Of a DNA stretch of 27,733 nt, positions 1-11,400 are shown one piece after another (position 1 is the first letter of the stretch; each line of letters opens with the position of its first letter). The notes below the pieces were generated by a model that searched no databases, was not told where the DNA came from, and was given only the letters and a program-made list of their open reading frames with translations. The position numbers and the translations under genes were made by a program. Source of the stretch: Apostichopus parvimensis (taxonomy: Eukaryota > Echinodermata > Holothuroidea > Aspidochirotida > Stichopodidae); the NCBI GenBank assembly GCA_000934455.1, contig KN882967.1, forward strand, positions 133,415-161,147, in the 5' to 3' direction.

Positions 1-2285
1 AAAATAGTGTAGTTTGGTGTGACCTTGAAGTGAGGAGTCTGGTAGGTAAATTAAGTTAAATGCGATAGTACACTATTAAGTGCTGTAAAAGGGATCAATA
101 GTCACAGCTGCTGCTGTTTGTATGTGACTTGTTGGTATGGATATTCCCTACTTCCAGTAGATAGATGTTAAAAAAAAAATAATAAGAGACTATAGCTAGC
201 CAAAGGTAATGATCGATTTCCTAGAATTCATGTTGCGTTTCATGAGAGGAGCTAGATAGACACCTGAATGAGATGTATGAATTTAGTTTAAGGCCATCCT
301 GGACGAGGAATTAGTTCAGTCTGCGCTGGTATGAAGTGCCCAATGAATTGATAAATTGTTATCTTTGTTCATCCTTCTCTTGGATGAATTTTACCTGTTC
401 CTGTGAATCCATGTTTCTTATTTCAGTGCATATTTAGTCCTTCTACTTAGGTTATGATGAATGGACCTACTGTACCCTCTTCCCCCTCCTACTCCCCTCC
501 TACCCCCCCCCCCCTTCAATATTGAAGGGATTTTGTTGCTTTAATTTGGGAGTTGAGGTGTTGGACTGGGGTCCACACTTTACAATACGATACTTCTTGG
601 GAGATACCAAATTACTAAAAATGCTTCTACCCATGGACTTACACGTAAAGGTGTGCTGTATTGGCCCCAAATATGCTAGATATTCAAATATGGTCACCTC
701 TGGGCAAAATTCTTTAAACTGTTTTTATTACAACCTTCGTGGAATTTTTCCTCACTGAGACATTCAATCATCTTGTGTGTTCCTTCAAAATGTCTGAGAA
801 CAATTTGGATAGTAAAGACCTCCAGGAAGGTACTTTTTGAAAACTTCTAGCAATTATAGCGTGCTATAATTTGGGGCCTATACTGACTACCTTCAATGGG
901 TAGTGACCAGCGCAATGCCACCATTGCACCTACAGTCCTGTTAGTACTCTTAAAGGTCAAACTTGCAGAGACGAGTACCATTTCCAATCGTTGCTGTGAG
1001 ATATATTATGAAAGATAACACAATTAACAGAAAAATATCAAAGTTTGAAGATTTTAAAAGTTTTGACCAAGCATTCTGAACTGTTGTTTAGTACATATCT
1101 TGGTTAGATTACAGCAGTGCTGTAAGTTTTCAGAGAGGTTTTAAACCTTTTGTTTTAATTTTTGTTTTTTTAATTTTTCCCTTTCCTCTTTTTGCCACTG
1201 TTGCCTCTAACACCAACAGATCTTTTGTTTTTATTCTTTGTGGAATGTTGCCTGCCACACATTCTTAATACTCTTTTAATACCTTATTGGATCTGCCCAT
1301 TTTTATATGATCAGCTCAACAACAACAACCAACCAACATTTATCCTGCTTCTTATCACACACACACATATAGCAGGCAGGCAGAGTGTTCAAGCACTCTG
1401 CAATGTGTTTACCTTGAAAGCTTCCTGTGATTTACCATCATACAGTTCAGAGGTTACTGTCCCAATTTGTATTCTCTAGACCATAAAATGAAGCTAGTGG
1501 TATGGCTTTTCTTTAACCAGCAGTAAGTTAGTTAAATATCTGTACCAGTTTACTACTGTGGTTGCTGCTTGCCTGTGTAACAGTTACTTTTACCATGGCT
1601 CTCCTGGGAGTAGCCCAAACTTGCAAGCCGCCATACCATTACACCCAAACAAACTCTTATAGAATTTAGGTGGCAGTTAGCAAGCTGTAAATTGTCCTAC
1701 CATTGCTCATGGATAGCTCAGTACTGCTGCCGCCAAGCATGCATGAGTCTCGGGGGAGAGAGATGGTTTATTTGGTTCTGATGCTCCTATTCCCAAACCT
1801 CATTTTTTGATCTCTGCTTTGATTTCAATTGTGCCAGTACTTTTGGCTAGACAGGGAGTTCTGCTCTATTCTGGCTCCCTGCTTGTTGATATAACTGACA
1901 GATCAAAACTTAAAATAACATACTTTTGGCATCTTTTGTTTTGCTTTTCCTGCTATTGCATGGAAAGACTGTACATAAATAGAATGTTATGCTTGGTTAG
2001 TCATAGAAATCAAAGTGCAATTTGTTTGTATACTCTGGATTTAAGTTCTCCCAGCTAGGTAATCCAAAGCTTTCTCGTTTCCATATTTTCTCTCATTTTA
2101 TCGTATTCGATATCATTTATGGAGTTTTTTCTTTTTTTTTTCTTTCTCAAAATGTGAAAGATTCAGGAAAAGACTATATTGTTTAATGTTTGTATTTTAA
2201 TTACCTTGACGAGCAGGTTCGTATCGTTGGCATGATCAGTGGCCTAAATTTTATTATTCTTTTCCCTCTCAATGTTTTCATTTAG
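1..2285. other. upstream intron or 5' flank, no exon seen
   Basis: I see no leucine-rich-repeat coding block, signal peptide or other convincing exon on either strand. Small open frames here are short, lack splice-site support and resemble no family I know. The stretch ends in an acceptor (pyrimidine-rich sequence then TTTAG at 2281-2285) leading into the first visible LRIG exon, so at least its right part is an intron. It contains a C-run near 505-515, T-rich tracts near 1150-1180 and 2128-2145, and a short CA run near 1356-1367. Confidence 0.6.
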
Positions 2286-2423
2286 CCACCATAATCTCAT
2301 ACAAAACATATCATCGACTGACTTTGCGGGCCTTTCTCTGCTGCACAAACTTGACCTAAACACCAACAGGATAGCAAGTCTGCAACCATATGTGTTTTCC
2401 TCTGTGAGCAATTTGCAGGAACT
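2286..2423 (+). CDS. LRIG: LRIG exon a: two leucine-rich repeats
   Basis: 138 nt, entered and left in phase 2 (one base completes a codon; CT of a leucine codon ends the exon). The acceptor is TTTAG and the donor is GTAAGTA. It encodes HHNLIQNISSTDFAGLSLL followed by a second repeat beginning LDLNTNRIASLQ. The first repeat lacks its opening LxL residues, which the preceding exon outside the window must supply. By alignment with remembered human LRIG1 these are about repeats 3 and 4. The two upstream repeats, N-cap and signal peptide are not visible. Confidence 0.88.
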
Positions 2424-5400
2424 GTAAGTATTTGCAACTGTATATATATATATTTTCTTAATTTTTTTGTCAGCTTTTTCAACACTTGGTTCATTTATTT
2501 CTTTATTAGTTTTTTGGGGAGAGGGGGGGGGCGAGGGGAAGGGAGGGGCGTTGGATGGAATTTTCTGCGTCAATGTTAAGGACGAGAAGGGGAATTGAGT
2601 GGGAGATTCATTGGTAAATATACTGCAGTTTGGTACATTGTAAGATGGGAGTGCTAATGTTGTGAGGAGACAGGTGTATTACATGACTTATATACTTCAA
2701 ACTAGGTTTGTTTTGGAATTAAAATTTGTCAGTTTATAGTCGAAGACTCATCAGGACTTCGACATCATTATGATGTTCCTGTAATAGAATTGTAGTTTAC
2801 AACTAACGTTCAATTTTTACAACCTATCGAAAACTGACGATGAGATTTATATCGTAGGTTTTCGACCAGTTCATGTTTTGTCAATAAAATGATTGTTATG
2901 ATAATTTCAGAAATCTGGAAAATAACAGACTATCAAGGATACCGGAAACAGTATTGTCCAACTTGACCAGTCTGAGGGTCTTGAAGTTAGCAAGGAACAA
3001 CATCAACAGTCTCAACACCTTCCCATCATTGCCTCATCTCCGGGTTCTGTAAGTACTTACAACTTGTAGCTCTGTGCTTCTCTGTGAGCAAAAATTTACC
3101 GTGAAAGGATCTTAAATTTTTAAGATAGTCCTTTCCAATGCTTCAATCTGTAACTCTGACCGCAGCTGTTAATGTTATGTATTATGTAAGTCTGTGTCAG
3201 GGAACCTTAAATATGTCATCAGTTTGTCTTTCACCTGTTTATTTATTCATCAAAGATGACAATATCTTTGACCAGGAAAAGATGCCCATAACTCCCGAAA
3301 ATCTGGCAGAATTTAACCACATGTATTGTCAAGTCAAATAGTTTTATTACCCCCTGGTTCATACTCCCTCACCCCTCCCCCCCCTGTCTCTCTCTGTTAG
3401 TTTAGTTTAGTTTATGCCTCTGGTTTACCATGATTAGAATACTTATGGTCCTGGCTAGTCCCCCCCCCCCAAAGAAAGGAAAGAAAGAAACTCTAACAGA
3501 AGAGTCTGAAATTTGTTTCTGTTTGAGCCGATATTGATTGACGTAAAATAACTACGGTGCTGCTGTTGTTTTAATGTTTAATTTTGGCTGCTGGCTCACC
3601 GAGTGTTTTCAATCTGGTGGATGAGTGTGTGTGCGGTTGATACTGTAGGCAGGAAATGTATAACGACTGTCCATACACAGAGATTCAATCTGAGACTGCC
3701 TTCCTAATTTAACCATAGGAACATGTCAGATTGACAAAGTATCTGTGGTGTATAACCCCATAAACAGGAAAAGACCTTTGTATTGATAGCTTTTGATAGG
3801 AAACAATTTCTTTCTTTCTTTTTTTTTTTGTGTTTTTTTTGTGGAGACTGCATTTACAAAACACCAAATCAGTTCACTAAGTATAAAATGTTTGCTTTCT
3901 TTAGATTAAGGTAGAGTGGCATGGAGTTCCTGTCAGATGTTTGTCTTGGCTGTGATTTGAAACCCAAATCCTGAACATTTGCTTCAGAGAAATCCATTTT
4001 GTGATTTTGTTTTAGCTTTGAATACTTCCTCCAGAGGTATCCATATGTTAAGGATCTCTGCAGATAAAATTAGATTTAAATTTTTTTTAAAATAAATAAA
4101 TTCAATATGGGGAGGGGGTGTAGCAATTTTTAAGACTCATTTAAATTGCTGTTGTTTGCATGAAATGAAATTCGAAGGAAAAAGTAAGGGTGTGAGTCTT
4201 TCTACAAAACTTTTCACATTGAAATGTAAATACCCACAGTATCATGAAAATGGAATGAGATGTGTCTCAGCCTGTTTCTTTGGGGTGGGGAAGGGGTAGG
4301 GGAGGGACTGGGTGGGAGAGGGGCTGGGTGGGGGAGGGGCTGGGTGGGAGATGGGCTGGGTGGGAGATTTGTTAAATAATGAGTCTCTGTCTCATATTTG
4401 GCAGCGATGATAGTTGGGTTTGCTTTTCCTTGAAATAAAATTTTTTGTGGGAGATTTATAATTGCTTTGTAGCTAATTAATTGATAATACTCTTTCCTTT
4501 CTTCTCATCACAGGGATCTCGATCACAATAATCTCCGCAATATCCCAAGTCTCACCTTCCAAGAACTCTTGTCCCTGCAAGAGCTTTCGATCCGTCACAA
4601 CCAAGTGGTGAAGCTACTGGACGGCGCGTTCTACGGTCTCAACTCCATCAGGACCTTGGACCTGAGCTGGAACACCATCGGAATGGTGGATCAGGTGTGG
4701 CTGTACGGGCTGGCGAACTTACGCGAGCTGATCCTCAGCCACAACCATATCAACAGTACCCAACCGGACGGCTGGAATTTTCTCACTAACCTGGAGGAAA
4801 TGAATTTATCCAGCAACCGCTTGGAGACCTTGGAGGCGGATGGCCTAGAACAGCTGTCAAATTTACGATCCCTCTACCTGGACAACAACAGACTCGCAGA
4901 CGTAGAAGATGGGGCATTCAGGGGTCTGAAGAAACTAGAAACCCTGTAAGTATAAATATCTGTGTGTATAAACTCAACTATGGCTATATGCACTTCAGAC
5001 TACCCTCTCCCCCTATTCTACCCCTCTTCTCCCCCTCCTATTTTACCCCTTCTTCTGCCCCCCCTCCCCCCTCTCATTCTCTCGATCACCCCTCCCCCTC
5101 CTATTTTACCCCTTCTTCTGCCCCCCCTCCCCCCTCTCTTCTACCCGCTATCTGACAGTATCTCATGAATACAGTCAGGTGTCTTCAATAGGTTTTTTAT
5201 ATCCTGTTTTGACTTCCACAGTTATTTAGGATTGCACTTCCTTGCTGAAGCTGACTTCTATTTATATTTTATATTTAAGTCATGGTAACGAAAACAAGCC
5301 TGCCTCATCCAGTGCTTTTGTTTGCCTTCACCTTTTTTTGTTTTTTGATTTTTTGTGGACATGCTCCTTTTTTTTTTTAACCCCCAATGACATGAGAGGA

Positions 5401-8400
5401 AGTGGAAGCCTCATTCTTTGGTAAACATGTTTAGAGATTTCCTGTTGCTTGTTTATTAACACATCATGTCTTTTGTCTGGCATTATCACTTAAAAGTTGA
5501 AAGTGTCGTCTTTGTCAGTCAGCGAACCTGTCGGCCCTCTAACCTTCGTGGAGGGAAATATGCCTTACATTGTTGAACTTTTTGAGGGATAATATAAAAA
5601 AAAATGGAAGCTAAACATTTGATTAGTTTGTGTGTAGATATCTGGCAGACTCAAATATTCTCAGTTAATATCAGTAACGAGAGGCTGGTATCGAACACTT
5701 ACAGTTCTTATACCCTGCTCCAGAATAAATCAGTCGTGTCGTGTTGCTTTAACATTCGGTGGGGGAGTGGTAAAAGCTCTGACATAGATCATCCTGTACT
5801 CAAGCTCTGTAACGCATTGGGAAAGCGAGGGTCATTGTCTCATCGGTCTATGATGGAAGTAAATAAGGAAGTTTGAAGCCAGAACGATCTCCCGTTAACG
5901 TGGAGATTGGAGCTAGTGCAATAAATTGACACGCAATGCCAGGTAAGCTGGTACGATCATATGACATGTAAAATTAACCAGCATAGACTGGTCTGGTCAG
6001 TCTCTTAGTCTTCATTCTTACCTGCCTCCAGTCCCAAGATGATGATCCAGGCCAAAGAATAAAAATGAATAAGGATAAAAATATTGTCAAATAAAATAAT
6101 TCAAAATAATTCAAATAAATATGAAGAAGATGGGTTTCGTTTACCAGTTTCTCTTTTCGTTTTAGAATCATACTTTGTTTATCAACCATTCGATTTCAAT
6201 TTCTTCACTTCCCCCTCCCCCGACTTTCATTCAATGCGATATGAAATGTGAACCGGGTGGGTGTGCTGGTTAGTCAAACGATACCTGGATAGGACACTGC
6301 ACTGAAATGATAGGCCACAAAAGGGAGTGTAACGTCAGTTTGGATAGCGTAGACTGTAGCAGAGAGAGAGATGGAGTCAATCATAGTTTGCTGTTCAAAT
6401 ATTTGCTATTTCTTCCTGTTAGTCTTTCGGACGTGTAATAGGGTAATTTAACTGCCAGTTGACTTAAGTCACAAACTAACGAGGTAATTACTCTGTATTA
6501 TTTGGCAAATATGTATCAACAGCTGCTATTTATTGCTCTTTTTTTTTAATGGCAATGTTTTGACAGTGCTAACATATATAATGTGTCTGTTTGAAATCCC
6601 TCCATACAGCACATGTTTTACAAAAGGGCATCACGATGTGTCTGTTTATTGCTAAGCGGCGGGACGTGTTTACTTTAATGACAAACTGTGATGCACCACA
6701 GAGAAAACTGGAGAAAAGATAAAAAAAAGTAAAACTAATTATGTCATGGATTGATCTAGGTTACAGTCTGACTGACTTTGATGGTAGTTTCTCGTTGGAT
6801 ATAAAACTTGAACGTATGTATGTCTAACTGAAGGTAAAAGGCCATCATGTGGAATTTTCCCAAAGTAATTCCCCGTCAACGAGATTTGTTCAGAGGCACA
6901 CTGACTAAGGTAAAAAAAAATTGTTAATCACAAATGGTCTTAACTGAGACAGAAGGTTCTCATCCTGCCAGATATGGATCTCGAGTCTCCAATTTTAAGT
7001 GTTTGATCGTAAAAATGGGGTGACCACTTTTAACTCCCCCTTTAGCAGATTCAGGAGCAGTTTAGTTTCCCCCTGTAACAACTTTACATCCTTTTATCTG
7101 CCTCGAATCTGCCTCTGAACTGAAAGTTTGAAATGGGTAGGCGTTTAAATTACTGATCGTTAATATCAGGTTTTCAAAAATGGATCCTATCTCTTGTCTG
7201 TCTTTAATTTTTTTTTTGCAATTTGTCGGTTGTTAAACTAAAACAAAACCTTGACATTCTTGCCTAGCCATCCAAACATGAAGTCATTTTTCTCCTATTC
7301 TCTATATCCTATGTATTATATTGCTTAAAAAGACAACCTTCTCCTGAACCTACTGTTACATTTATCTTTATGATCCCCTTTCATGTCTTAATTACTTAAC
7401 GCAACAAGAACAAACTTCATGTAAAATAACCAATATGGGAAATACGAGTCAGCGTTTAAGTTTGTTTCCATGTACAGATATACAGGACCTTGTGTTATTT
7501 GGGGAAATTTTTGAACTAAATCATCATTGAAATCTATCTACATAAAAGCTTCTGATATCCACACTTTTTTTTCCTCTCGTGTTCTTGGACTGCGGATTAA
7601 ACTTGTTATTTTGCATAATTTTTGCAGTGTCCTGAGGGATAACATGATCTCCTGGCAGATAGAAGACATGACCGGAGCCTTCGAAGAACTGCGGTCAGTC
7701 GAGACATTGGACATGGCCAACAATAATTTAAGAAATCTCCCCGTCGGAGCCCTTTCCGGTTTAGACAGTCTGAGAAAGCTGTAAGTACTCACTCGACTCT
7801 CTCTATCTCTCTCTCTCGTGTTGGTTTGCCGCATGTCTCACTGTGAGTGGAAAGTATTACATTGAATCAGCACAGTAACCTAATTCCAAGGTTTTCCAAA
7901 CTTGAGGAGAAAAAGGCCACTTTAGGTGAGGTACCGGTCTGTTTATGAAAACCGAGATACAAATGCTGCATGCATACAGGGACTTATAACCGTTGGAATG
8001 CTTTGCTCCGACAAAGGTTTTTCTTCGCATCACAGATGGTGTATATAGAGGAATGGTGTATAAGGAAGATTTTTTTCACTGTGCCCCCTCATTTGATAAG
8101 TACAGTAATTACTCTTTCTTAGCTAGGATAAGGTCTTTCATGATTGATAGTTGAGCAGAGTTAACAACCTGTGATTGGATTTCTAATTGATGCTGTGTGG
8201 TCGGATTGTGTCGCGTATACATATTAACTTGAGTGATATGCTGGTAACATGTAAACTGAAAGCAAGGTAGCACATAAGCTAATTGGTTTATTATGTCTCG
8301 TATTCAAGTCCAGATATTAAGAGAGCAGTTGTTTTTCCTCCGTGTAATTCACAGTTAGGAAAGTTAAAAAAACATAGTGTGCCATGATTTTGATTGCACG

Positions 8401-11400
8401 TACTTGAAAGAATTAAATTGATTGGTACAAAAGATGAAAAAAAACAAAACACATTTGACAGTATATTTTACTTAACCTTCACCTAAGCAAGGGTTTCTTG
8501 TCAGGGCATATACTAAAATTTTGAAACTGGTCAGGAAAGAATCAACTAAGCTTCTCATAATATAGTAAAGCAAAGCATTGTGGAGATTGGATGGTAGGTG
8601 GGGAGGGTCCAGGGGAGAGGGGGGATAGGAGGGGGCATCGGAGGAGGGAAATAGGAGTGTGGTCAGTATCTCATGGCTTTCAAAGTTGAGCATTATGCCC
8701 TTTCCTTGGTGAGTTCTCCGACCTTTTTTTCAGTCATTTGTCGGTTTCCATTTCATTTCTTCTAATGCTGGGAATCATCTGAAGGTTATGTAACAGCAAG
8801 TTTACATGTGAACAAAAAGATTATCATCTCAAAATCCCCCCACCAATTGGGATGGTTTGTGATGACAAGTTTGAACATTTTGTGAAAGCTTATCAGATGC
8901 ATTGAATATAAATGCCTTCAAACTGTAGAAGATTTTACTGTGTAGGCCGTGCTGACATAAATGAAGATTCGATTCAGCCCTAATGATGTGTCAATGGAGA
9001 GCTGCAGTGCATGTTGGCACTCTGGTTCGGAGAGTGTCATCTTTCTGATCCACAAGATTCTTTAATTTCTCCGATAGATACTTTAAACTGTTACATAGGG
9101 CTGTCAGTAGTAACTGCTCATGCAAGTGCCCCCATCGTCTACTGCATCATACATACATGTGTTAAATTGCCTATTAAGCATCACGCAGGCTGGCTGCCTG
9201 CATCGGTCTACGACACAACCTTGGCCGGCGACATTGTAAATTTGAAAATCATCCATCGAGCTTGTCGCTGCTTCGTGAATTGTGTTTTACGCGCAGACGT
9301 AATTTATCACGACTTTGCCTGACATGAGCAAAGTTTGCATTGTCATCTATGCAAGTACAATGTGTGTAATATCGTACATGGAACAAAAAAAAAGCTAGCT
9401 TAAAAGCAAACAGGTTTACTTGAATTGCTCCACTCATTTATTTTTTCTTGACAGTCACGGTTTGTTTGCTACTTCTACTGTACAATCAAACCGAACCATC
9501 TGCTACAAAGGACTGTTTACTTCCAAATTATCTACATTTGATCATAAATCATTTTTGATAAAAAAAAAAAAAAAAAAAACAGATTATTGTGATTTATCAG
9601 ACTTGATTTTTCTTTTCCGGTTTTGTATTCGTTTAAACGTCGTCAGCAGAAAGAAAGAAAGACAATGTCATTGATTAATTTGTCATTTTTTATCCTAGCA
9701 ATAGTGTGTCATCACATGTATACATCAACATAGTAGAGTAATTAGCCCCAGTCATGATACTACAATGGGGACAGTATCAGAGGCTTAGGTTTGACTGCTA
9801 AATAGCATAAAAGTCAAAATGGTAAAAAGTCTGCTTCCAATCCCCTGTTTTCGCGAAAACATAACGTTTGCTAAACAAGTGTCGACAGAGTCAAGCATAT
9901 ATAACCTAGCATTGATTCATAGGTTTCCCTCTATCGATGATGCAAATTTTCTTTCTTCTTTTTGTACAGGAAATCCTTTTTCCTTTTTAGTGGTGTAAAT
10001 TATACTTCCCATTCATGATCAGATCTCTGTCCTTTTTATTTATAAAAGGAAAGAGCTTTGTTCATGCTTGAAAACCACAGAGTTGTTTCTGCCAGAAAAA
10101 GAAAAATTAAATAAATGAAACGGAAAAAAAGATTTCCTGTCGAACAAAATGTGCTGGAATTGTGTGGGGGGGGGGCTGGGTGGGGGAACTTTCACAATAG
10201 TGAAAGCTTACCTTGTTCAGCTCCTTGTAACCATAACCTTTTTTATAAAACTTTCACCCTGTGCTGCTACAAATGGAAAGGTTGCACATATTCAGATCGG
10301 GTCAGTGATGGGAATCAACTGCCCACTTCCCCATTGTATGTAGTGGGTTTGCTATAAATTAATAGACATCCTCACCATATGTGCTTTTTTCATTTTTGAA
10401 CTCCTATGTTTCCTTTCATCTTTCTTTTCATGTTTTGGATGTCCTATCATCCATCGTTTGGACTTTAAAATGACATCTAGTCCATAGAACTTTCTCTCTC
10501 ACTCCCTCCCCCCCTTTTTTACCTTTTAATTTTTGTTTTGTTTTTGAAAGAGTCTCATGAGAAGTGAAGATTAACCTACCTATTCTTTTAATTGTATTAT
10601 ATATCTTTGTTCCTCAGGGACATCAGAGATAATGACATAGTCTCCATCCACGAGAACCCTTTCGATGACACCCCGCACCTACAACAACTGTAAGTCACTT
10701 TTGACATCAATGCTGTTCTGACCATATGCCACATACAATTAAACCTGTCCTAAATTTTTCTGAAGGGGCTGTCAAATGCAATAAAACTCAAAATGAACTG
10801 TTATAAGTCTGGTTATATGACGTGGGGAAAATTTCATAAGTAGGCCGGGGTTCCAGCAATAGTATTACTGGACTTCCTTTGCTGTACTTAAACCTTAAAG
10901 CCATTTATGTTAGATGGTTTTTTTTTTTGTTTCCTTAGAACTTGTCTTTCTCAGTATGCCACTTTAAGTGGGTATTAAAATTATTTCTTCCCTTCCCTTA
11001 CGGACAGATGGGACTTCTATGTAGTTAGTAGTTAAACTATGTCTTTATTTGTCACTAGTCGGTAGTCTTCATATGTACTGCAAGACTCAATATTATTCAT
11101 ATACTTTTCTTTTATTTATTGTAAGGTGTGATAGTTTATGATATACTTATAGTTTGAAACTACATAAATATTTTTGCAGAAACAGTGTTTATTTCTGTAT
11201 GTGTTATTCTTCTCGTCGTCATATGCATTTTCTATCATTTCCCTCCATTTTTCTCCCTCCGCCCCCCCGCCCCTCCATTAGGTTTCTCAACACAACCTCC
11301 ATGTACTGTGACTGTCAAGTAGCCTGGTTTGCCGACTGGGTACGCGAATCCGGACTGACCCGTGACGTGGCGGCTTCTTGCTCTCATCCAGAGAGTCTCC

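Noticed and set aside
1192..1479. 95-codon frame as an upstream LRIG exon
   Set aside because: It lacks the LxxLxLxxN pattern and cysteines expected of the LRR N-cap, and no phase 2 donor fits.
9560..9579. A20 run as proof of a processed pseudogene or SINE
   Set aside because: No gene-like or Pol III-like body and no flanking target duplication could be identified.
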